Below are positions 1-6,392 of a stretch of 8,890 nt of DNA, piece after piece (position 1 is the stretch's first letter; each line of letters opens with the position of its first letter). Source of the DNA: JAIBJP01 sp035639875 (GTDB taxonomy: Bacteria > Actinomycetota > Thermoleophilia > Gaiellales > Gaiellaceae); NCBI GenBank assembly GCA_035639875.1, contig DASQXE010000042.1, forward strand, positions 1 to 8,890. Direction: 5' to 3'. The position numbers and the translations under genes were made by a program. The notes below the pieces were generated by a model that saw nothing but the letters and a program-made list of their open reading frames with translations, did not search any database and had not been told where the DNA came from.

Positions 1-303
1 CCGCCCCTCGGCTACGTCGACTTCGCAGCGCTGGCGTCGCAGGCTCGCGTGATCTTGACCGACTCCGGCGGCGTCCAGAAAGAGGCGTACTGGTATCGCG
101 TTCCCTGCGTGACCTTGCGCGAGAACACCGAGTGGGTGGAAACCGTGGAGCTCGGCTGGAACCGGCTCGTCGGCTCGGACGCGGTTCGCATTGTCGCAGC
201 AGTGCGCGAAGCTGCGCCCGTCAACGAGCATCCACCCCTTTACGGAGACGGCCACGCAGCCGATTCAATCGCTGACCTCGTTTGTACGATTCAAAACCAA
301 TGA
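1..303 (+). CDS. UDP-N-acetylglucosamine 2-epimerase, non-hydrolysing, C-terminal part (5' end outside window)
   Basis: Reading frame 1 is open from the first base to the TGA at 301-303 and gives the last 100 residues of a WecB/WbpI-type epimerase, whose usual length is about 360-390. The visible part is the C-terminal GT-B-like domain: a conserved LTDSGGVQKEA stretch that contacts the UDP moiety, then RVPCVTLRENTEWVETVE, where many family members have T-E-R-P-E in place of T-E-W-V-E. These enzymes invert C2 of UDP-GlcNAc, or of a UDP-2,3-diacetamido uronate in the WbpI subgroup, in the cytoplasm. The stop codon lies inside an ATGA overlap with the downstream dehydrogenase, so the two genes are probably translationally coupled. 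The following wbpA/wbpB/wbpD-like genes make a WbpI-like role attractive, but the motif reads more like general WecB, so the exact substrate is open. Confidence 0.9.
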   Translation, partial: PPLGYVDFAALASQARVILTDSGGVQKEAYWYRVPCVTLRENTEWVETVELGWNRLVGSDAVRIVAAVREAAPVNEHPPLYGDGHAADSIADLVCTIQNQ

Positions 304-1565
304 CGCCCGAGCTCGCCATCGTCGGCGCCGGCTACGTCGGCCTGCCCCTCGCCCGCTGTTTCGCAGAGGCGGGCATCGCCGTGGTGCTCGTGGACATCGA
401 CCGCGAGCGGGTCGAGGCAATCAACCGCGGCGAGAGCCACGTCGAAGACGTGCCGAGCGGAGCGCTCGCGCCGCTCGCCTCCGCGGGCACGCTGCGCGCG
501 ACGACCGACTACGACGCGGTCGCCGACGCCGAGGCGATCGTCATCGCCCTCCCGACTCCGCTTTCGGCCAACCGCGAGCCCGATCTCTCCATCGTCATCG
601 GCGCGGTTCAGGAGCTTGCTGCGCGTCTGCGCAAGGGACAGCTGGTCGTGCTCGAGTCGACGACCTACCCCGGAACCACGCGGGACGAGGTGCAGCCCAT
701 CCTCACCGCGGGCGGCCTCGAGGTCGGCAAGGACTTTTTCCTCGCGTTTTCTCCGGAGCGCATCGATCCGGGGCGCGAGGACTGGACGGTCAAGACGACC
801 CCAAAGGTGGTCGGCGGGATCACGGCCGCGTGCACCGAACGCGCCTGCGATTTCTACGGCCGCGCGATCGACCACGTCTTCTCGGTTTCCTCGCCGGAGG
901 CGGCCGAGCTCACAAAGCTGCTCGAGAACATCTTCCGCTCGGTGAACATCGCGCTCGTCAACGAGCTTGCGCAGCTCTGCGACCGCATGCGCGTCGACGT
1001 CTGGGAGGTCGTCGAAGCGGCCGCGACGAAGCCCTTCGGGTTCATGAGCTTCAAACCCGGTCCCGGACTGGGCGGACACTGCCTGCCGGTTGATCCCTTC
1101 TACCTCGCCTGGAAGGCGCGTGAATTCGACTTCTACACCGAGTTCATCGAGCTCGCGGGGAAGGTCAACGAGAACATGCCGTACTTCTGTCTCGAGAAGA
1201 TCACGCGCGCGCTCAACTCCCAGGAGAAGGCGGTGAAGGGGAGTCGCGTCCATCTCGTCGGCGTCTCATACAAGGCCGACGTCGGCGATCTGCGCGAGTC
1301 GCCGGCGCTGAAGCTGATCGAGCTCCTCCGCGAGGAGGGCGCCGAGATCTCCTACCACGATCCGCACGTACCCGAGCTCCCAGAGCACGGCCTTGCTTCA
1401 CAGGGGCTGGACGGGTCGCTGGAGAACGCCGACTGCGTGGCGATCGTCACCGCCCATTCCGGGATCGACTACGACCGGCTGGCCGAGCGCGCTCGGCTCG
1501 TCGTCGACTTCCGGAACGCGACGGGCAGGAACGGGTCGGCGAACGGCCGCGTATGGAAACTCTGA
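300..1565 (+). CDS. wbpA: UDP-N-acetyl-D-glucosamine 6-dehydrogenase (WbpA-type nucleotide sugar dehydrogenase)
   Basis: This 421-residue protein belongs to the UDP-glucose/GDP-mannose dehydrogenase family. It oxidises the C6 hydroxyl of a UDP-hexosamine to a carboxylate with two NAD+, giving UDP-GlcNAcA. The N-terminal Rossmann motif GAGYVG is at residues 9-14. The central ESTTYPGTT motif starts at E119 and is followed by FSPERIDPG. A helix-rich dimerisation segment (KLLENIFRSVNIALVNELAQ) comes next. The catalytic cysteine is C261 in GPGLGGHCLPVDPFYLAWKA, and the C-terminal UDP-binding domain contains GVSYKADVGDLRESPA. The GLGGHC-PVDPFYL-WKARE form is typical of WbpA rather than UDP-glucose dehydrogenase; WecC (UDP-ManNAc dehydrogenase) is the main alternative. 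I chose ATG 300 because it forms an ATGA overlap with the epimerase stop and places GAGYVG normally. A TTG at 282 in frame would add six residues. No Shine-Dalgarno is visible, in line with coupling. Confidence 0.93.
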   Translation: MTPELAIVGAGYVGLPLARCFAEAGIAVVLVDIDRERVEAINRGESHVEDVPSGALAPLASAGTLRATTDYDAVADAEAIVIALPTPLSANREPDLSIVIGAVQELAARLRKGQLVVLESTTYPGTTRDEVQPILTAGGLEVGKDFFLAFSPERIDPGREDWTVKTTPKVVGGITAACTERACDFYGRAIDHVFSVSSPEAAELTKLLENIFRSVNIALVNELAQLCDRMRVDVWEVVEAAATKPFGFMSFKPGPGLGGHCLPVDPFYLAWKAREFDFYTEFIELAGKVNENMPYFCLEKITRALNSQEKAVKGSRVHLVGVSYKADVGDLRESPALKLIELLREEGAEISYHDPHVPELPEHGLASQGLDGSLENADCVAIVTAHSGIDYDRLAERARLVVDFRNATGRNGSANGRVWKL

Positions 1566-2542
1566 AAGTCGGCCTCGTGGGCCTCGGCTATTGGGGCCCC
1601 AACCTGGCGCGAAACCTCGAGGATCTTCCCGGCCTCGATCTCGCGTGGGTCTGCGATCTCGATGAGGAGCGGCTGGCGACCTACGCGGTGCGCTTCCCCG
1701 ATGCCCGGCGCACGAGCCGCTTCGAGGACCTGCTCGAGGACGAGGACCTCGACGCCGTCGCGATCGCCACCCCGGTCGTCACGCACTTCGAGCTCGCGCG
1801 CCAGGCGCTCCTCGCCGGCAAGCACGTCTTCGTCGAGAAGCCGCTTGCGCTCTCCTCGGTGCTCGGCGAGCAGCTCGTCGCTCTCGCCGAGGAGCGCGGG
1901 CTCGTGCTCATGCCCGGCCACCTGCTCCTCTACCACCCCGGCGTCGCGAAGCTTAAGGAGCTCGTTGCGGGCGGCGACCTCGGCCGGCTGCTCTACGTCT
2001 ACGGCAACCGTCAGAACCTCGGTCAGATCCGACGCGACGAGAACGCCCTCTGGAGCCTCGGTGCGCACGATCTTTCGGTCATCCTCCACCTCGTCGAGGA
2101 GGAGCCGCTCGAGGCGTGGGCCCGCGGCGAGTCGTTCTTGAACCCGGGAGTCGAGGACGTCGTCTTCTGCTACCTCCGCTTCCCCTCGGGAGTCGTCGCG
2201 CACATGCACCTCTCCTGGCTCGACCCCCACAAGATGAGGCGGATGACCGTCGTGGGGGATAAGAAGATGGCCGTCTTCGACGACATGGAGCTCGAGCGCA
2301 AGGTGACCGTCTACGACAAGGGGCCGGAGCAGCGCGCGGATACGTGGGGCGAATGGCAAACGCGCACAGGCGACATCTCGATTCCAAAAGTCGCCAACGA
2401 CGAGCCGTTGCGGCTCGAGGTCGAGCACTTCCTCCGCCTCCTGCGCGGCGGGGGCGACCGCTTCGAGGCCGCCCGCGACGGTCTGGCGGTCGTGCGCGCG
2501 CTCGAGCAGCTCCAGGCCTCGCTCGAACGAGAACGAGTCTAG
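1553..2542 (+). CDS. wlbA: Gfo/Idh/MocA oxidoreductase, UDP-GlcNAcA 3-dehydrogenase type (WbpB/WlbA)
   Basis: The protein has 329 residues, the normal family length. The N-terminal Rossmann motif GLVGLGYWGPNLARN covers residues 8-20 and the family EKP motif is E95-K96-P97 (in HVFVEKPLALS). The C-terminal alpha/beta domain holds GHLLLYHP, YGNRQNLGQIRRDENALWSLGAHD (H172) and SWLDPHKMRRMTVVGDKK. The NLG-IR--ENALWS--PHD pattern is characteristic of WlbA/WbpB, which oxidise C3 of UDP-GlcNAcA to a ketone for later amination; in known members the bound NAD is recycled with 2-oxoglutarate. The gene begins 13 bases inside the end of the dehydrogenase gene that supplies its substrate. Its TAG stop directly abuts the TTG of the acyltransferase gene, so the three genes almost certainly form one operon. 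Another sugar dehydrogenase of the same superfamily is possible, but the neighbours support this assignment. Confidence 0.88.
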   Translation: METLKVGLVGLGYWGPNLARNLEDLPGLDLAWVCDLDEERLATYAVRFPDARRTSRFEDLLEDEDLDAVAIATPVVTHFELARQALLAGKHVFVEKPLALSSVLGEQLVALAEERGLVLMPGHLLLYHPGVAKLKELVAGGDLGRLLYVYGNRQNLGQIRRDENALWSLGAHDLSVILHLVEEEPLEAWARGESFLNPGVEDVVFCYLRFPSGVVAHMHLSWLDPHKMRRMTVVGDKKMAVFDDMELERKVTVYDKGPEQRADTWGEWQTRTGDISIPKVANDEPLRLEVEHFLRLLRGGGDRFEAARDGLAVVRALEQLQASLERERV

Positions 2543-3187
2543 TTGCGCCGCATCTCCAAGACGGCTGCGGTCTATCCGGGCACCCAGCTCGGCGCGGACG
2601 TCGAGATCGGCGACTTCGCCGTGCTCGGCAAGCAGCCGACGCTCGGGGCTCGGTCGACGGCGCCACGCGACGAGCTCGCGCCGCTGGCCGTCGGCGACGG
2701 CGTCCGCATCCTTGCCGGCGCCGTTGTCTTTGCCGGCACGCGCCTAGGTGCGGGCGTCATTGTGGGAGACCAGGCCTGTGTACGCGAGCGGTGCGAGGTC
2801 GGGGACGAGGTGGTCATCGGTCGCGGCGCGTTCGTCGAGAACGATGTCGCCATCGGTGCGCGCACGAAGGTGCAGGCGAACGCGTACGTCACCGCGTACT
2901 CGACGCTGGAAGAAGACGTTTTCATCGCCCCTTGCGTCATCAGCGCGAACGACAACTTCATGGGCCGGACAGAGAAGCGCCACGCGCTACGCAAGGGCCC
3001 GACCATCCGCCGCGGCGCCCGAATCGGCGCTGGCGCCGTCCTCCTGCCGGGGATCGAGATCGGCGAGGAGGCGTTCGTGGGCGCAGGAGCCGTCGTTCTT
3101 CATGACGTCCCCGCGCGGGCAGTGGTCGTCGGCAACCCCGCGCGGAAGATCCGCGACGTCGCCGACGACGAGTTGCTCGAGTCCTAG
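2543..3187 (+). CDS. wlbB: Left-handed beta-helix N-acyltransferase, UDP-3-amino-sugar N-acetyltransferase type (WbpD/WlbB-like)
   Basis: This 214-residue protein is built almost entirely of hexapeptide repeats ([LIV]-G-x-x-x-x), such as VEIGDFAVLG, TRLGAGVIVG, DEVVIGRGAF, NDVAIGARTK and RIGAGAVLLPGIEIGEEAFVGAGAVV. It ends in the usual VVGNPARKIR motif. The LGKQP segment near residues 28-32 and the ANDNFMG loop (about 134-140) resemble acyltransferases found in amino-sugar clusters. The likely reaction is acetyl-CoA-dependent acetylation of the 3-amino group of UDP-GlcNAc3NA, completing the 2,3-diacetamido sugar. The start is the TTG directly after the upstream TAG; no earlier start exists in this frame and translation probably relies on coupling. 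It is somewhat longer than WbpD (about 190-200) because of an insert rich in R, A and P around residues 33-46. Its TAG stop overlaps the stop of the converging gene. The fold is certain; the acceptor sugar is inferred from context. Confidence 0.82.
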   Translation: MRRISKTAAVYPGTQLGADVEIGDFAVLGKQPTLGARSTAPRDELAPLAVGDGVRILAGAVVFAGTRLGAGVIVGDQACVRERCEVGDEVVIGRGAFVENDVAIGARTKVQANAYVTAYSTLEEDVFIAPCVISANDNFMGRTEKRHALRKGPTIRRGARIGAGAVLLPGIEIGEEAFVGAGAVVLHDVPARAVVVGNPARKIRDVADDELLES

Positions 3188-4770
3188 CTGGTGACGACGT
3201 GGAGGATCGGGCTGAATCCGGTCACCAGGCCGGAGCCGGACGGCGGCACGACTCTGGCGCGGTAGCGGCCGGCGATAACGTTGAACGCAACCCGGAACGT
3301 TCCGTCTGAGCGGATAGTCGTGCTCGCGACCGCCTTCCAGCCGGACGCGGTATGCCGCTGAATCGTGACCGTGCGGCCGGGCAGGAGCGGGTTGACGGAA
3401 CCGTGCATCGCCGTCCCTGCGCGGTTGACGTTCATGCCGATGTCGGGGAAGACGAGGTGGCCAACGACGGGCCTCGCCGTATAGCGGGTGCGGACGCGAT
3501 AGACGGTCGAGACGCAGGGCCTCTGCGTCGCGCGGTAATGCGTAGCGTCGATCGTCGTCAACGGCACGTTCGACCACGAGCTCGCCGTCACGGGCATGCG
3601 CTCGAGAACGAGTTTGGACGCGCCGCGGACGAAGACGTCGAGCATGACCGTCTTCTTGCACGCACTGCGCGGTGAGCTCGCGTCCAGCTTCTGGACGACG
3701 ACCCAGAACCGCGTCGAGCGCAGGCCGAGACGCGAGCGCACCGTGAACCCCGACAGGGAGGTGTTCCCGCCCCCGGTGGCCACGGTGACCTGATCCGCGC
3801 GTCCGGAGACGTTTCGCGTCGCAGTCACGTCGGTCGGCGTCCCCGTGCCGAGCCCGTTGCCAAGGGCACCGGGCGTATAGACGTGCTGCCAGAACCGGTT
3901 GGGGTTCGACGAGTTCAGATCGGCCGGATCATCGACCGACTGCAGATAGGAAAGGTTGGTCGCCCCCGGTCCGAAGCCGTCCTTGGGCGTCGCGGTCTTT
4001 CCCCCCGAACTCGAGTAGAAGAAGGTCTCGGCGACGGAGCCGCCGCTGATCACGGCTTCGTGCGCCGTCGCATCGACGGCGGCGTTTGACGACGCGGCCT
4101 CGGCACTCATTCCGCCGTAGACCTGGTCCCGGGTGTCGGGGCACAGGTACCCGCCGCACTTTCCGCCGCTCGTCATCGCGTACGAGCGCGCGGCGACCGC
4201 CTGGGCTTTCAACGCCTCGATAGGCCAGGACGCCGGAGATTCCCGCGGAACGACGCCCTTGAGATAGCTCTCCATCGAGAGGCGGTTCACGACCCACAGG
4301 TGCCGGCTGACGACGCGCACGATGAGCTTCCCCCGGTACGGATTGCCGCCGAGCGTCAATGGCGAGCCGGCCGGGGCGATCGTGAGCGGGCTCGGGAACG
4401 TTCCCGCTAGCCCTTCGACCTTGATGCGGCCGGTCGACGTGACCCTGACGCGGGCCTCCCCTGCGTCGTGCGTCTTGGTTCCGACCTTGAAGCTCGAAGC
4501 CGAGCCGATCCAGACGGCGCTCCGGCCCGAAGCGAGGAGGACGCTGACCGACGTCGCGGGCCGGGCTTCGACGCTCGTACCGGAGTAGTAGTGCCCGAGA
4601 ATCTGCTTGTAGTCGCTCCCCTGGCTCGCCATTCCGAAGGCGCCCCACTGGCTCATGCCCACGCCGTGGCCCCAGCCCCGTCCCCAAACGACGAACGTCG
4701 TCTTTGCAGCGGCGGTCGATGCGCACGTAAGCGCAGCGGCGAGGACGACCAGGAGGGAGAGTCGACGCAT
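3184..4770 (-). CDS. Secreted SpoIID/LytB domain protein, putative peptidoglycan lytic transglycosylase with C-terminal beta-sandwich domain
   Basis: The 528-residue product starts at ATG 4770 with a Sec signal peptide: R2-R3, a hydrophobic core LSLLVVLAAALTC, and probable cleavage after the AAA at about 20-22. Next comes GRGWGHGVGMSQWGAFGMA (about 30-48) with ILGHYYSGT (57-65). The SpoIID core holds NRLSMESYLKGVVPRE (E177 aligns with the catalytic Glu of SpoIID), WPIEALKAQAVAARSYA (182-198) and ETFFYSSSGGKTAT (248-261). Residues about 430-528 look like an Ig-like domain (PG-TVTIQR---GWKAV----I-SDGTF). SpoIID cleaves glycan strands lacking stem peptides; LytB relatives modify cell-wall hydrolases, so the role may be general wall remodelling. 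C205 and C210 could form a disulphide. The gene lies 87 bases after rmlB on the same strand, so it may share the operon or have its own start. No strong Shine-Dalgarno is seen. Confidence 0.9.
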   Translation of the reverse strand: MRRLSLLVVLAAALTCASTAAAKTTFVVWGRGWGHGVGMSQWGAFGMASQGSDYKQILGHYYSGTSVEARPATSVSVLLASGRSAVWIGSASSFKVGTKTHDAGEARVRVTSTGRIKVEGLAGTFPSPLTIAPAGSPLTLGGNPYRGKLIVRVVSRHLWVVNRLSMESYLKGVVPRESPASWPIEALKAQAVAARSYAMTSGGKCGGYLCPDTRDQVYGGMSAEAASSNAAVDATAHEAVISGGSVAETFFYSSSGGKTATPKDGFGPGATNLSYLQSVDDPADLNSSNPNRFWQHVYTPGALGNGLGTGTPTDVTATRNVSGRADQVTVATGGGNTSLSGFTVRSRLGLRSTRFWVVVQKLDASSPRSACKKTVMLDVFVRGASKLVLERMPVTASSWSNVPLTTIDATHYRATQRPCVSTVYRVRTRYTARPVVGHLVFPDIGMNVNRAGTAMHGSVNPLLPGRTVTIQRHTASGWKAVASTTIRSDGTFRVAFNVIAGRYRARVVPPSGSGLVTGFSPILHVVTS

Positions 4771-4857
4771 CGGTTCTACGACCCCATCGGCAAGTTAGAA
4801 GAGCCTCGTAAGGAAAGCATGAAGTGGTGGGGTTACGAAGGAGTAACCGAACTGCGT
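4771..4857 (-). promoter_or_regulatory. rmlB to spoIID/lytB intergenic gap, possible weak promoter
   Basis: This 87-base stretch is the only real spacer in the window and is visibly less GC-rich than its surroundings. Read on the minus strand it contains TCTAAC about 23 bases before the SpoIID/LytB ATG, which could be a poor -10 element. TTCATG lies about 18 bases further upstream as a very poor -35. Neither is close to consensus. A small hairpin (separate entry) sits at the rmlB-proximal side. The gap could hold a promoter, a processing site or nothing. Confidence 0.2.
4831..4848. repeat. Perfect 6-bp inverted repeat (hairpin) just after rmlB
   Basis: GGTTAC (4831-4836) and GTAACC (4843-4848) are perfect reverse complements around a 6-base loop, beginning about 9 bases beyond the rmlB stop codon. 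The stem is short and half AT, and no T-run follows on either strand, so it is not a convincing intrinsic terminator. It might be a transcript 3'-end stabiliser, an attenuating structure between rmlB and the next gene, or an operator half-site pair. A chance match is also possible. Confidence 0.35.
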
Positions 4858-5853
4858 CTATTCGCCGAGGCGCGACGCGTACTGGTCCCGGTAATACCTG
4901 CGGTACTCGCCCGACTTGATCGGCTCCCACCAGTCGCGCCGGCCGCGGTACCAGGCGACGGTCTCCGTCAGCCCTTCCTCGAATGACCTCTGCGGCTCCC
5001 AGCCGAGCGCTCCGATTCGGGAGGAATCGACGCAGTAGCGCCGGTCGTGGCCCGGCCGATCTTCGACATGACGGACCAGGGCGGGATCGGCCTGGGTGAG
5101 CTCGAGGATCAGCCGCGTCACCGCGAGGTTCTCCCGCTCCTCGCCGCCGATGTTGTATACGCCGCCCGGCTCACCCTTCCGCAGGACAAGCTCGATCGCG
5201 GCGCAATGGTCGTCCGCGTGCAGCCACGAGCGGCGCTGGCGACCGTCACCGTAGACGGGCAGCGGCTCGCCGTCGAGCGCATTCGTGACGAAGAGTGGGA
5301 TGAGCTTTTCGGGATACTGGTACGCCCCGTACGTGTTCGCGCCGCGCGTGATGCGCGCGTCAATTCCGAAGGTGCGCACGTAGGCGAGCACCTGGAGGTC
5401 GCCGCCGGCCTTCGATGCTGCGTACGGGCTCGACGGCCGCAGGGGATCGTCCTCGTTCGACGCGGAGCCCTCTTCGACGTCGCCGTACACCTCGTCGGTC
5501 GAAACCTGCACGAACGGGATAGCGGCCGCACGCACCCACTCGAGGAGGACGTGCGTACCGACCACGTCCGTCCGGATGAAATCGCCCGCGGCCAGGATCG
5601 AGCGGTCGACGTGAGTCTCCGCCGCGAAGTTGACGACCGCATCGCACCCCTCGCCCGCGCCCGCCACCGCGATCGGGTCGGCGATGTCGCCGTGGACGAA
5701 GGCGTGCTCGACCCCGTCGAGGTTGGCGAGATTGCCGGAGTAGGTCAGCTTGTCGAGGACGACGACCTCGTCGCCTGCGGCGACGCGCCGCCTGACGAAA
5801 TGGCTGCCGATGAAGCCGCAGCCGCCGGTGACGAGGACGCGCATCGAGCTCAT
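4858..5853 (-). CDS. rmlB: dTDP-glucose 4,6-dehydratase (RmlB)
   Basis: This 331-residue extended short-chain dehydrogenase catalyses the second step of dTDP-L-rhamnose synthesis, converting dTDP-D-glucose to dTDP-4-keto-6-deoxy-D-glucose with tightly bound NAD+. Visible motifs are GGCGFIG (residues 10-16, dinucleotide binding), FAAETHVDRS (77-85), the catalytic STDEVYG with T119-D120-E121, and YAASK with Y144 and K148. The dehydratase signature TYGAYQYPEKLIPLF follows at 174-188, and DRPGHDRRY is near the C-terminus. A serine-or-asparagine-rich S-N-N is usual just before Y-G in that signature; here it reads A-N-T, a mild change. ATG 5853 overlaps the dioxygenase stop as ATGA; an internal ATG at residue 4 is an alternative start. 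It is the last gene of the tightly overlapping minus-strand operon and is separated from rmlACD by two non-rhamnose genes. Confidence 0.96.
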   Translation of the reverse strand: MSSMRVLVTGGCGFIGSHFVRRRVAAGDEVVVLDKLTYSGNLANLDGVEHAFVHGDIADPIAVAGAGEGCDAVVNFAAETHVDRSILAAGDFIRTDVVGTHVLLEWVRAAAIPFVQVSTDEVYGDVEEGSASNEDDPLRPSSPYAASKAGGDLQVLAYVRTFGIDARITRGANTYGAYQYPEKLIPLFVTNALDGEPLPVYGDGRQRRSWLHADDHCAAIELVLRKGEPGGVYNIGGEERENLAVTRLILELTQADPALVRHVEDRPGHDRRYCVDSSRIGALGWEPQRSFEEGLTETVAWYRGRRDWWEPIKSGEYRRYYRDQYASRLGE

Positions 5854-6392
5854 TTTGGCTTTTTGAGCGTCCGGAACGTGATGGAGTAGCGCTCGGCTTT
5901 CGTCGGCGGGATGCTGTGTCGCCAGGACCAGCGCGCTGCGCCGGCGAGCACGTAGGCCGACCGAGGCTCCAGCACGAGCTCCGCGATCTCGCGCCTCTCG
6001 GCCTTGCCGCGCTGGAAGCGTAGGCGGCAGCTCGAGCCGAGCGAGACGCCGACCACGCGTCCGAACATCGGCGCATCACGATGCCAGCCGATCGTCGATT
6101 CGGGTGGATAGCGCTGCACGAGAGCCTCGACGAGGTCTTGAGGATCCTTCTCGGCCAAGTCCGCGCAGCGGTCGCGGACCGACGCGAGCCAGCCCGGCAT
6201 CGGCTCGGCTTCGGTGATCCGCCCCGGATGGTCGTAGTCGTAATCGATCCCGTAATGGAGAGCAGTGCGACGCGCGACCTGGCCGCGCATGCGGATCTCG
6301 TCGAACACGAGGCCGGCGAAGATGGCGAGCAGGTCCGCTTCCTCATCGACCGAGAGGAAGTCGGGGCGATAGAGGAGTCCCTCTGGCGTCAC
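5850..6392 (-). CDS. AlkB-like 2-oxoglutarate/Fe(II)-dependent dioxygenase
   Basis: The protein is about 180 residues, close to the usual size of bacterial AlkB-like proteins. It carries the jelly-roll iron-binding triad: H-x-D in IGWHRDAPMFGRVVGVSLG, and the distal His in WSWRHSIPP. The 2-oxoglutarate-binding RYSITFRT with R-x5-R-like spacing follows. The RSAYVLAGAARWSWRHSIPP block is characteristic of the AlkB superfamily, whose known members oxidatively demethylate alkylated nucleic acid bases. I chose GTG 6392 because it forms a GTGA overlap with the kinase stop and the protein then begins TPEGLLYRPDFLS, where family members usually begin. A GTG at 6413 adds seven residues and has a GGAGG about 10 bases upstream, so it is a real alternative. 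It overlaps rmlB by four bases (ATGA). Its place inside a rhamnose operon is unexplained: repair passenger or sugar/antibiotic-modifying enzyme are both possible. Confidence 0.87.
   Translation of the reverse strand: MTPEGLLYRPDFLSVDEEADLLAIFAGLVFDEIRMRGQVARRTALHYGIDYDYDHPGRITEAEPMPGWLASVRDRCADLAEKDPQDLVEALVQRYPPESTIGWHRDAPMFGRVVGVSLGSSCRLRFQRGKAERREIAELVLEPRSAYVLAGAARWSWRHSIPPTKAERYSITFRTLKKPK

Noticed and set aside
291..1253. Long minus-strand open frame (320 codons) opposite the wbpA-like gene
   Set aside because: The translation is low-complexity, rich in R, G, D and E, with no family motif. The plus strand carries a full set of dehydrogenase motifs. Long antisense frames are expected in GC-rich genes.
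1469..2428. Long minus-strand open frame (319 codons) opposite the wlbA-like gene
   Set aside because: It is the mirror of a well-supported Gfo/Idh/MocA gene, with composition-driven sequence and no recognisable domain.
4831..4848. Intrinsic terminator after rmlB
   Set aside because: The stem is only 6 bp, half of it AT, and no T-run follows on either strand.
5047..5889. Plus-strand open frame (280 codons) opposite rmlB
   Set aside because: rmlB on the minus strand has all catalytic motifs. The opposite frame has a charged, repetitive composition typical of an antisense shadow.
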